The notes under the pieces: generated by a model
What the model was told of the DNA's origin: nothing
The model's database searches: none
The model's input: the letters and a program-made list of their open reading frames with translations, nothing else
In this document: positions 1 through 6,431 of the stretch, one piece after another
Numbering within the stretch: the stretch's first letter is position 1
Layout of the letters: every line of letters starts with the position of its first letter
Program-made: the position numbers and the translations under genes
DNA from: Methylorubrum extorquens
GTDB taxonomy: Bacteria > Pseudomonadota > Alphaproteobacteria > Rhizobiales > Beijerinckiaceae
Assembly: GCF_024169925.1 (NCBI RefSeq)
Contig: NZ_JALJXF010000001.1
Location: 688,001 to 752,000 of the forward strand
DNA: 64,000 nt
Direction: 5' to 3'

Positions 1-65
1 CGATAGGGCGAGACGTTGTCGATCTCGCCCTGAAGCCCCGCGCGCGCTTCGGCGAATGATGGCAT
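1..65 (-). CDS. partial hypothetical protein, N-terminus only
   Basis: A minus-strand reading frame opens with ATG at 65 and runs off the left edge, giving about 21 residues (MPSFAEARAGLQGEIDNVSP...). The same frame stays open upstream to about 107, so a TTG start near there is also possible. It lies 52 bases after the stop of the GT2 gene on the same strand and probably belongs to the same operon. Too little is visible to name the family. Confidence 0.4.
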   Translation of the reverse strand, partial: MPSFAEARAGLQGEIDNVSPY

Positions 66-117
66 AGCAATCACCGTGGCATCATCCGGAACTCGCCGGA
101 ATGCGGACAACTGGCCA

Positions 118-894
118 TCACGACGCGGCGCTCGGTCGACCGACGCGGGGATGGCGCATCGCAATAATCCGTTTCAGCTTTTCGTGCGCGGCCCACGCAT
201 CTGTCGAGGTGCGGGACTTCCCGTGAACGCGATAGCGACACAGAATTTCTGGAACGAACCCGATATCCAGATCATGCTTCAGGCATTTGAGCCAAAAGTC
301 GTAATCCTCCCAGCCCTCCTCGATATGGCTGTAGCCGCCGATGCGTTCCCAGGCGCTTTTGGCCACGAGCGCCATAACGTCGATGTAATTGCTTTCATAC
401 AGCGCATCCCCATCCCAGATGTCGGCCACGCCAAGCTTATGCTCGTCGCCGAAATGTTCGAGCTGTGGGTAGGTCGCATCGAACGATCCTGATACCGCGG
501 CCTGATGTAGACGTGCGATGGCACGGGGGTAGGCCACGTTATCCGCATCGATAACGAAGACATGCGAGCTGAGCGCAAGAGAGAACGCAGTGTTCCGGGC
601 CGCAGATGGCCCTTGATTGCGCAGATGGCTTACCAGCAGGCAGCGATGAAAGCGGTCGGCATGCTTCTTCATCCAGCGCTCACCGGCTGCGAGCGTGCGA
701 TCACCCTCGGACCGGTCGTCGACGACAATCAGGTCGAGCGCAGCATGCGTCTGTGCGCGCAACGAGTCGAGGCACGCGCCGAGGTAACGCTCGTAGTTGA
801 ACGCGGTGACGCAGATCGAGACGAGATCGTGGGGCCTCGGCCCCGACGGCTCTGTCTCAAGTACAACGCGATACTTGGGTATCCAGGGTTGCAT
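118..894 (-). CDS. family 2 glycosyltransferase
   Basis: A GT-A fold glycosyltransferase of about 258 residues, expected to transfer a sugar from a nucleotide donor to a glycan or lipid acceptor at the cytoplasmic face. Visible marks are the N-terminal VSICVTAFNYERYLGACLDS segment, the nucleotide-binding LIVVDD strand, the metal-binding DAD in FVIDADNVAYP, and the acidic GWEDYDFWLK motif near the C-terminus where the catalytic base usually sits. The ATG at 894 starts four bases after the stop of the upstream gene; an ATG at 918 would overlap it by 20 bases. It is co-directional with the next gene and likely cotranscribed. Donor and acceptor are unknown. Confidence 0.88.
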   Translation of the reverse strand: MQPWIPKYRVVLETEPSGPRPHDLVSICVTAFNYERYLGACLDSLRAQTHAALDLIVVDDRSEGDRTLAAGERWMKKHADRFHRCLLVSHLRNQGPSAARNTAFSLALSSHVFVIDADNVAYPRAIARLHQAAVSGSFDATYPQLEHFGDEHKLGVADIWDGDALYESNYIDVMALVAKSAWERIGGYSHIEEGWEDYDFWLKCLKHDLDIGFVPEILCRYRVHGKSRTSTDAWAAHEKLKRIIAMRHPRVGRPSAAS

Positions 895-898
895 GGTG

Positions 899-2608
899 TC
901 ACACGAAGCAAGAATCAACGAAGGCAGCGATACGATGCCCCGACTGGTTGCGCGTCCTGGCGCGGCGCAAAACCCCCGACGCCGCTTCGCGGACGCTTTC
1001 GGCTCGGGCCATGCCGTCCTCAGAGCGGAGCAGCCACTCGATCAAATTTTGCAGATGGCGGCCTGCTTCCTCAAAGAAGTGAACGCCCGGCTTGAAGACG
1101 GGATGAGGTAAGCACGGCTCGGACACGACGAGACTGCCACAATCCATCCCTGTCCTGACGATGCGATGCCACTCGAAAAAACCGTACTCGTCGCGATGAA
1201 TGTTCAGCGTGATCTTGGAGTGTCGGGCAACATGGCCGGCGAGCCGCGTCAGATCACGATCACGCCCAATGCCCTTGATCGGGCTCGTGAAGCGTCGGCA
1301 ATAAAGGAACGTCTCGTAGTCGGATAGAAACGCTGCGGCTTTTGTGAAAAATCTTTCGCGATGCATCGACATCGCGCCGAAGAATGAGACGTCGATCGGC
1401 CGCTCTGCTAGCGTTGCTGTCGCTCGCGAGAGTTGCTTAGCAGCTGGAGGCAAGACACGGAATAATGGATTGCCGATGTCCGGCGCACCTTCGGTGTCGA
1501 TAGCACCACACAAGTCGATATGTAATGTCGGGATGCCAGTATCTCGATAGAGTGCGGCAACTTGAGGCGAAATATCGATTACGCCGCGCGACATGAGGGA
1601 AAAAGGGATCGCCCTGTCGAACCAAACCGTCTGAGGTTGCTCAGTATTGAGTACTATAGACCTAGCAACAAAGTTCTCGTTGGCTAGCTCACGCCCTTTT
1701 CCAACAAAAAAGAACTCATGCGGAGCGACTATAATCGATCGTGCCGGTATCGCCGTCAAGTCGGCATTCTCGTTGTGAAGAGAAGCAGAATATCCTGCTT
1801 CCTGAAGATCATTCACAACGCACTCGGCAATTTCCTTGAGAAAAACGTTGCCTTCACTGTTGTAAAAAACACCGATGCATTCGTTCGATCTGGGTGTGGC
1901 ATTAATTTTTCTGCATGCGCCTTCACCATCGTCGTAATCCGAGGGCAAGTCGACAACATCCTGCCTTTTGGCCTCAGCTTCAACGGATGCCTGAGAGACC
2001 AATCCGAGCATATTTGCGATATTGTCTTTGCGAAATACGCTTCTGCCTTCAGATATGCCGTAGGTTAGAGCGTGCTGATGTGGAATCAGTCCGGCTACGT
2101 TGCGCAGTGGCTCGTTCAAAGCCATATAATCGACATCAGAAAATAAAGGAAAATGTTTAAACCGGTCCACTGCGGTCCTAACTGAAAAATCCGAGAACGC
2201 TGACAGTTGACCCTTATGAAACTTCGTATCGAGCTTCTCGGTTTTGGAACTTCTGTCGGTATCCCCGTTCTGCGCCGAAATAGGCATACGATTTTGAACA
2301 TAATGCATAAGTGGATTAACTCGGTCGCGGATTTCTGGCGCCATGTACTTTGACGCATATTCGAATGTATCAAACCAATTGTTGGGATTGCGGCCTTCGC
2401 TAGCACCGTACTTCACATAATGATAAATCGGATTTACCTTAGACCTTCGCACGTCGGGATAATTATCTACATACCAATCTTCATCGAATAGTCCGCAATT
2501 TTTTATAAAATCAAACTGAACAATTTCTGACTCCTTCAGGTCACGGTATTGAGCACGGTTTTGCGAGTTTTGATCGTGCTTATAGTAAGATAAAGACAAA
2601 AGCTTCAT
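899..2608 (-). CDS. glycosyltransferase-like protein with N-terminal DxxWY/YPDV repeats
   Basis: A 569-residue protein. Around residues 40-75 there is a FDEDWYVDNYPDV...HYVKYGASEGR unit, followed by a weaker copy (NPLMHYVQ). These short units are commonly seen at the N-terminus of bacterial surface-polysaccharide glycosyltransferases. The C-terminal 200 residues (DVSFFGAMSMHRERF, EYGFFEWHR, MDCGSLVVSEPC) resemble the C-terminal half of GT-B enzymes that end in a DUF-type Glyco_trans_1_2 domain. The DNA is visibly lower in GC than its neighbours, which suggests horizontal origin, common for glycan loci. Its ATG overlaps the stop of an upstream gene scrap by one base (TGATG), so it was once translationally coupled. 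The exact reaction is unknown. Confidence 0.75.
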   Translation of the reverse strand: MKLLSLSYYKHDQNSQNRAQYRDLKESEIVQFDFIKNCGLFDEDWYVDNYPDVRRSKVNPIYHYVKYGASEGRNPNNWFDTFEYASKYMAPEIRDRVNPLMHYVQNRMPISAQNGDTDRSSKTEKLDTKFHKGQLSAFSDFSVRTAVDRFKHFPLFSDVDYMALNEPLRNVAGLIPHQHALTYGISEGRSVFRKDNIANMLGLVSQASVEAEAKRQDVVDLPSDYDDGEGACRKINATPRSNECIGVFYNSEGNVFLKEIAECVVNDLQEAGYSASLHNENADLTAIPARSIIVAPHEFFFVGKGRELANENFVARSIVLNTEQPQTVWFDRAIPFSLMSRGVIDISPQVAALYRDTGIPTLHIDLCGAIDTEGAPDIGNPLFRVLPPAAKQLSRATATLAERPIDVSFFGAMSMHRERFFTKAAAFLSDYETFLYCRRFTSPIKGIGRDRDLTRLAGHVARHSKITLNIHRDEYGFFEWHRIVRTGMDCGSLVVSEPCLPHPVFKPGVHFFEEAGRHLQNLIEWLLRSEDGMARAESVREAASGVLRRARTRNQSGHRIAAFVDSCFV

Positions 2609-2742
2609 CAGTAGATCCTGTCGATCACTTGCTGAACTGACGTATCTTTCGTTCTTACCTGCGTCAGTTTCTCAAAGGCGCGTTCGATACCTTCATCAGT
2701 ATATAATCCGTAATCATAGCCAAAAAAATGGAAAGGTAAATT
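2608..2742 (-). pseudogene. 3' scrap of a glycan-operon gene
   Basis: An open minus-strand frame of 44 codons with protein-like composition (FGYDYGLYTDEGIERAFEKL, then TSVQQVIDRIY) ends in TGA overlapping the next gene's ATG. There is no ATG or GTG in frame, and an in-frame TGA lies just upstream at 2743-2745. It therefore looks like the C-terminal end of a gene whose body was removed, probably by the transposon activity visible at 3.0-3.6 kb. The family is not recognised with certainty; position suggests a glycosyltransferase. Confidence 0.5.
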
Positions 2743-2745
2743 TCA

Positions 2746-3011
2746 CTCGAGAACACCTCCCGGCCATCACAATTGGGCAGGAGTGTCCGAACGCTGCTGG
2801 CGGCAGAACTCTGACGAAAGAGCCAACAGGTTCAGGTTTCTGCGTGGAATGGACGCAGTCTCCACGGATGCGCAGAGAAATGTCGTTCACCCTATCGGAC
2901 CCGGACCAAAAGCGATCTCCATCCAAACGAGCCGCTGCACTGGAACGGAACGCCAGTTAAGCCAAACGCATATGCCGCCCGATCAGTCGGTACGCCACCG
3001 AGCGCTCATGA
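2746..3011. other. intergenic, no gene seen
   Basis: Between the gene scrap and the transposase fragments I see no frame with protein-like composition on either strand. It may be the outer flank of the lost insertion sequences. Confidence 0.4.
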
Positions 3012-3112
3012 TTATAGCTCGGTGTACGGTCCCGGAATGTGGTGTGACGGATCGAGCGTGAAGCGCTCGGGCTCTTTCGTCCAGATCTGGCAGATGAACT
3101 CGTAGGGTGTCA
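3012..3112 (-). pseudogene. IS481-family transposase, C-terminal fragment
   Basis: Read on the minus strand, the frame gives LTPYEFICQIWTKEPERF then TLDPSHHIPGPYTEL and a TAA stop at 3012-3014. This matches the conserved C-terminal tail of IS481 DDE transposases (the part after the GRRLKTLKGLTPYE region). Only about 33 residues remain of a protein normally near 300-340 residues. It abuts an IS5 fragment directly, so one element was inserted into or recombined with the other. Confidence 0.65.
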
Positions 3113-3568
3113 GCCACCTGTCCGCCTGTCAGGAGGAAGGCGAGTGGGCGGCAGAACCGGTCGATGAGGGCGTGGATCTTGGTCGTGCGTCCATCCCGCG
3201 AGGGGTCGATGGCCCGGGCTTGCTTCCCCCCTTTCCACCGGAGGCGCAACGGTGCGCCGTCACGGTCGAGGAGTTGACCAGCGCCTGGGAGGCGGCCCAC
3301 CGGCCCGGGCCAGGGTCGCGAACAGATCACCCCGGCCCCCTTTGGCCGCCAATCGTACGAAGCGATTGTGGGGAGTCTTCTTCGGGCCGTAGACCTGACG
3401 CGGGGCATCCGTCCACCGCCGGCCTGACTTCATGGCGTGGATGATCCCGCGGATGCCGCGTCGGTCTTCGACACGCTCCTTGCCTCGGGTGTCTGTCGGC
3501 AGGTGCGGAGCGATCTTTGCAAACTGCTCCTCCGTCAACCAAAGTTCGGCCATCGGCTCCTCCTTCAT
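3113..3568 (-). pseudogene. IS5-family transposase, frameshifted and truncated
   Basis: The N-terminal part begins with ATG near 3568-3553 and reads WLTEEQFAKIAPHLPTDTRG, RRGIRGIIHAMKSGRRW, TDAPRQVYGPKKTPHNRFV, typical of the IS5 group. A second frame continues with DGRTTKIHALID and PLAFLLTGGQVAD. The two halves are in different frames. Some IS5 groups use programmed frameshifting, but here the sequence stops at GGQVAD and the last third, including the DDE glutamate region, is missing and replaced by the IS481 scrap. The copy cannot be active. Confidence 0.75.
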
Positions 3569-3607
3569 CTGGGAGGAATCTCAGGTACGCCCGCCAAGCC
3601 AAACTTA

Positions 3608-3775
3608 TGGATCCCGAGTCCAGATATCGTCGCTGATCACCTCATCGCGGTGCGAGCGTTGACCGTGGAGTACGGGCGTGACATCGATGCTGCGATCGAT
3701 CCCGCCCTCCACGCGCTCGGTAAGGCACTCAGGCGCGAGAAGTCGGGAACGGGAACATTGGACATCAATCATTGA
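3608..3775 (+). pseudogene. hypothetical protein fragment next to the IS scar
   Basis: The plus-strand frame gives VADHLIAVRALTVEYGRDID, then AAIDPALHALGKALRREK and a stop at 3773-3775. It looks like a natural C-terminus, but the upstream part of the frame runs into the IS5 fragment. It may be the 3' end of a gene cut by the insertion. Family not recognised. Confidence 0.3.
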
Positions 3776-3986
3776 TCGGAGTGGCTTCCGATTCCTTACA
3801 CCACATAGCATAGGCACGCTCGCGCACCTCGAACGCAGTGCGCAGTAGCGTGTCCGGCTCGCCGCGAGCCTCCGGTAGCAGGACGAGCCCGGAGTCATTC
3901 GGCTTGCGATCAAGAACTTTGCCAGCCTCACACCGCCACGTGGCGTCAGCAGCAACGAAGAGGAGCTCCGACTCAGACATATTCAT
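3765..3986 (-). CDS. small hypothetical protein
   Basis: Seventy-three residues starting with ATG at 3986 (MNMSESELLFVAADATWRCE...). Another ATG lies two codons downstream and a GTG four codons upstream. Composition is protein-like (EVRERAYAMWCKE near the end) with no membrane segment or known motif. It is 15-27 bases downstream of another small minus-strand ORF, so the two may be one operon. It converges with the fragment on the plus strand. Confidence 0.45.
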   Translation of the reverse strand: MNMSESELLFVAADATWRCEAGKVLDRKPNDSGLVLLPEARGEPDTLLRTAFEVRERAYAMWCKESEATPIND

Positions 3987-4013
3987 TTGGCTCACCAAGG
4001 CCTTCCGTAGAAA

Positions 4014-4205
4014 TCAGGCGATACATGACGTGCGCTCTACAATTGCGCGCAACCGTTCAAGGAGCGCCACATCGCGCACCTGGTCAGGCTTGTCGAGTAG
4101 CAAAGCTACGTAGCGCCTCCGCTCACGGCATTTTGAATTCAGTACTTTAAGTAGTATTGCTGGGGACATATTGTAATATGGTTGTAATACATCTTTTGAT
4201 ATCAA
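4014..4205 (-). CDS. small hypothetical protein
   Basis: A 63-codon frame with a basic, leucine-rich sequence (ILLKVLNSKCRERRRYVALL, DQVRDVALLERLRAIVE). The start may be the first ATG or the MSPAILL methionine eleven codons later. It sits at the edge of a low-GC patch that could carry its promoter. No known motif. The charge pattern would fit a small helical regulator, but that is only an impression. Confidence 0.4.
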   Translation of the reverse strand: MISKDVLQPYYNMSPAILLKVLNSKCRERRRYVALLLDKPDQVRDVALLERLRAIVERTSCIA

Positions 4206-4560
4206 AATTTAGCAAAAGCTTGCTTTCGATCGCGTCAATGCGCGTAACGTGCAGTTGAGCGTCGCGAAGCAATACTTACTATGAATGCCGTTTTTTCAAT
4301 GAGACTTCGTCATGCAGAAAATCGCCCCGATAAAACTACCCAGAAACAGCTAAAAAATGAATTCTGCAGCCTGTTTATTAAAATAGACTTTAGTTGCTAA
4401 ATCTCAAATCTTCCTTAGAAGTTGAACCTTCGCTATTATATTATATTCGACATATTAGTACAATTACAAAATGAGGCATGTGCGGACTATTGGAAGGACC
4501 TCTTATAGTGCGAGGAGGGACAGGAGGCTGAACGAACAGAATTGCCCTGCCCCCATTCGT
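4206..4560. other. low-GC intergenic patch
   Basis: About 350 bases that are clearly richer in A and T than anything else nearby (for example around 4360-4480). No frame with protein character was found on either strand. It probably holds promoters for the leftward small ORFs and looks like imported DNA. Confidence 0.5.
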
Positions 4561-4576
4561 CGGCCCGGGTTTGAAG

Positions 4577-4865
4577 TTAGTGCATCGTCAACCGTGTGAG
4601 GAAGGCCCCACGCACGATATCCCATCGCGGGCCACGCCGCAGCATGGATACGACATGGCGGTCGAAGTCCTCGAAGCTCTCGCCTCTGTAGGCCCAGCAG
4701 GCGCCGATGACACTGCCGCTCGATACGGTGGACAGGACCTTGACCTTGTCGAGGATGCCGCGATCATGAAGCGCCCTCATGCAGCCGAGATGGAAGACCA
4801 TCCCCCCGTGCGCCGCCGCCGGACAGGGCCAATCCGATAAAGGGTTCGCGATCAGGACCCGGCAT
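4577..4865 (-). pseudogene. patatin-like phospholipase, frameshifted N-terminal fragment
   Basis: From ATG at 4865 the frame reads MPGPDREPFIGLALSGGGAR, with the patatin oxyanion-hole GGG. After a run of six G (minus strand, template 4802-4807) the match continues in another frame: MVFHLGCMRALHDRGIL, then STVSSGSVIGACWAYRGESF, which carries the GxSxG-type nucleophile elbow with its Ser. The frame ends at 4577 after about 95 residues; patatin domains need 200 or more. So the gene has a one-base-type frameshift and has lost its C-terminal half including the catalytic Asp. The ATG overlaps the end of the JAB frame by 14 bases. In CBASS loci patatin (CapV) is a membrane-degrading effector; here it is dead. 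Confidence 0.7.
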
Positions 4866-5078
4866 AATCAACTCGTTCGTAGAGGCCGGCCGAGATCAGG
4901 GGCTTGGCAGGAGTGCCACCGAGGATGAGCATTATGACGTTGCGCCCCATGTAGGCGCCACCCGTGCGCAGAAGCTTTCGCATGGCCCTTAGGTCCGTGG
5001 AGCTCGGGATCGGCAATCCTTTGGGATGGGTGTGCCACCTGCCGATGAACGCGACCGAGTTGGAGCGGACGTGTCGTG
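4852..5078 (-). pseudogene. JAB/MPN (JAMM) metalloprotease fragment
   Basis: The minus frame reads SVAFIGRWHTHPKGLPIPSS followed by TDLRAMRKLL and NVIMLILGG. His-x-His-Pro, the downstream Ser and the Asp are the zinc-binding JAMM signature of deubiquitinase-like peptidases. The upstream part that carries the catalytic Glu is absent; sequence identity switches to a NodS-like methyltransferase near 5075. About 75 residues remain of about 150. In bacteria such JAB proteins occur with E1/E2 proteins and with type II CBASS (Cap3), matching the patatin next door. Inference: remnant of one defence operon. Confidence 0.65.
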
Positions 5079-5345
5079 CGGTCGCGGCAGGACCGCGAGC
5101 GTCGCCGCATACTTGTCCCGCTCGTACGGGCTCGTGACGAAGCGCCAGGGATCGGCCTCGGTGGCATACATGCCCTTGAAGTATTCGGTATCGAGGCTCT
5201 TCGTTCGACGGCCTGTCGGAGCGTTGGCGGGTTTGTCGGAGTTTGCCTCCACCCCTGCGGCTCCTTCGATCCCGCACATGATGCTGGCGGCAGCGACACC
5301 TCCGGACTGGAGCAGAAGTCGGCGCGACATGGGCATGCGGTCACG
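5075..5345 (-). pseudogene. NodS-like SAM methyltransferase, N-terminal fragment
   Basis: The minus frame reads DTEYFKGMYATEADPWRF then VTSPYERDKYAATLAVLPRP, the hallmark N-terminus of NodS-type N-methyltransferases (YxxDPWxFxxSxYExxKYxxTLxxLPR). The SAM-binding glycine loop that should follow is missing; from about 5075 the DNA belongs to the JAB fragment. Upstream residues (MSRRLLLQSGGVAAASIMCG) look like a signal-like leader and may be a further graft. A deletion most simply explains the join. Confidence 0.6.
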
Positions 5346-5491
5346 CACGATAACCTCGGAGTGCAAGGAGCTGTAGGAGTGGGAAGCCAAGGCTGTTCGC
5401 AGCTGTACCGAGCCGCTGAGGCGACGGATAGGCGAACCTCAGGTCGCGATGGCGTGATGCTCGGTTGACTGTTCCCGCGCCGAATGGCCCG

Positions 5492-6145
5492 TCATTCCGA
5501 TGCGAGCCAGCCCACCGCAGCCGTCATCGGATCGCTCGGGCCACCATCCGGGATCAGGACCCGTGTTTCGGTTCGCGCAAAACCTGCGCGTCGCAGATAC
5601 AGATCGACAAGCTGAGCGTGACCCGTCGCATCGAGAGCCGTCCAGATCGCGACGGCCTTGGTCGGGAAACAGCGGTTCGAGAAGCTGACGATGACCGGCG
5701 ATCCTGGGCGGAGCACGCGCGCAACCTCGGACAGCACCGTCACCGGCTGCTGGAGGTACTGCACCGACACGCAGATCAGCGCTGCGTCGACGCTCGCGCT
5801 CTCGATGGGGAGATGCCGGTCTGCATTCAGATCCTGCACGAAGCGCAGTGTCAGCCGTGGGTTGGCGTCGAGTTCACGCTGGTTCAAGCCATGGCCGATC
5901 ACCGCAGCGAAGGCTTTCTCCGGGGGAAGGTGACTGACCCAACTCGACATCATGTCGAGGATGATGCCGCCCGAGGGGAGGAGTTCGGCGTACAGGCGCG
6001 TCACCGCGGCGATGGCCGGCTCATCGATATGCGTGACGAAGCGCGGATCCCTGTAGAAGCGGGAATCGGGCGAGGGGTCGTGCTTCGCGAACGCCTCGGA
6101 CGGCAGCTCGGGCAGTTCGAGCGAGGAAATCCGGGTTGCAGACAC
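5492..6145 (-). CDS. class I SAM-dependent methyltransferase
   Basis: A complete 217-residue protein with a Rossmann-type methyltransferase layout. The SAM region reads LLPSGGIILDMMSSWVSHLP (motif I with ILDMMSS in place of the usual ExGxGxG), followed by SVDAALICVSVQYLQQPV (motif IV), EVARVLRPGSPVIVSFSN (post motif) and a C-terminal cap. This set is typical of methyltransferase-11-like enzymes annotated in Methylobacterium; the substrate cannot be deduced. It is transcribed away from the ABC transporter gene, with about 290 bases between the two starts. It is the first intact gene to the right of the broken locus and may be unrelated to it. Confidence 0.75.
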   Translation of the reverse strand: MSATRISSLELPELPSEAFAKHDPSPDSRFYRDPRFVTHIDEPAIAAVTRLYAELLPSGGIILDMMSSWVSHLPPEKAFAAVIGHGLNQRELDANPRLTLRFVQDLNADRHLPIESASVDAALICVSVQYLQQPVTVLSEVARVLRPGSPVIVSFSNRCFPTKAVAIWTALDATGHAQLVDLYLRRAGFARTETRVLIPDGGPSDPMTAAVGWLASE

Positions 6146-6431
6146 GCTCAGAGCTTACCGTTGGAGCTGCCGATGATGGTGCACCAACAGATGCGTGGCC
6201 GACTTGGTTCGCGGTGGCACGCAGAGCCTGATGCCGCAGCTTCGATGCCGACCCGGTGAAGCCGCGAAGACCGACCCGGACGTATACGGTCGACGCCGTC
6301 AAGGGCGGGCAGCCGCCGGATCGCGGGCGCCATCGTGTCGCGTGTCGTCACCGCCCCTGAGTGCGTGGCAATCCCGTACCAGACGTGTTCGTTGTCCTTC
6401 GACACAGCAGGGAGCGCCCCAGCGGCGCGCA
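6146..6431. other. divergent intergenic region
   Basis: About 285 bases between the methyltransferase start and the likely GTG start of the ABC transporter. The transporter frame is open throughout, but its composition here (runs of Arg, Pro, Ser) does not look like protein. It presumably holds both promoters. Confidence 0.4.

Noticed and set aside
6195..6431. N-terminal 79 codons of the longest ABC transporter frame
   Set aside because: Arg/Pro/Ser-rich and unlike any transporter leader; the GTG at 6432 gives a usual N-terminus.
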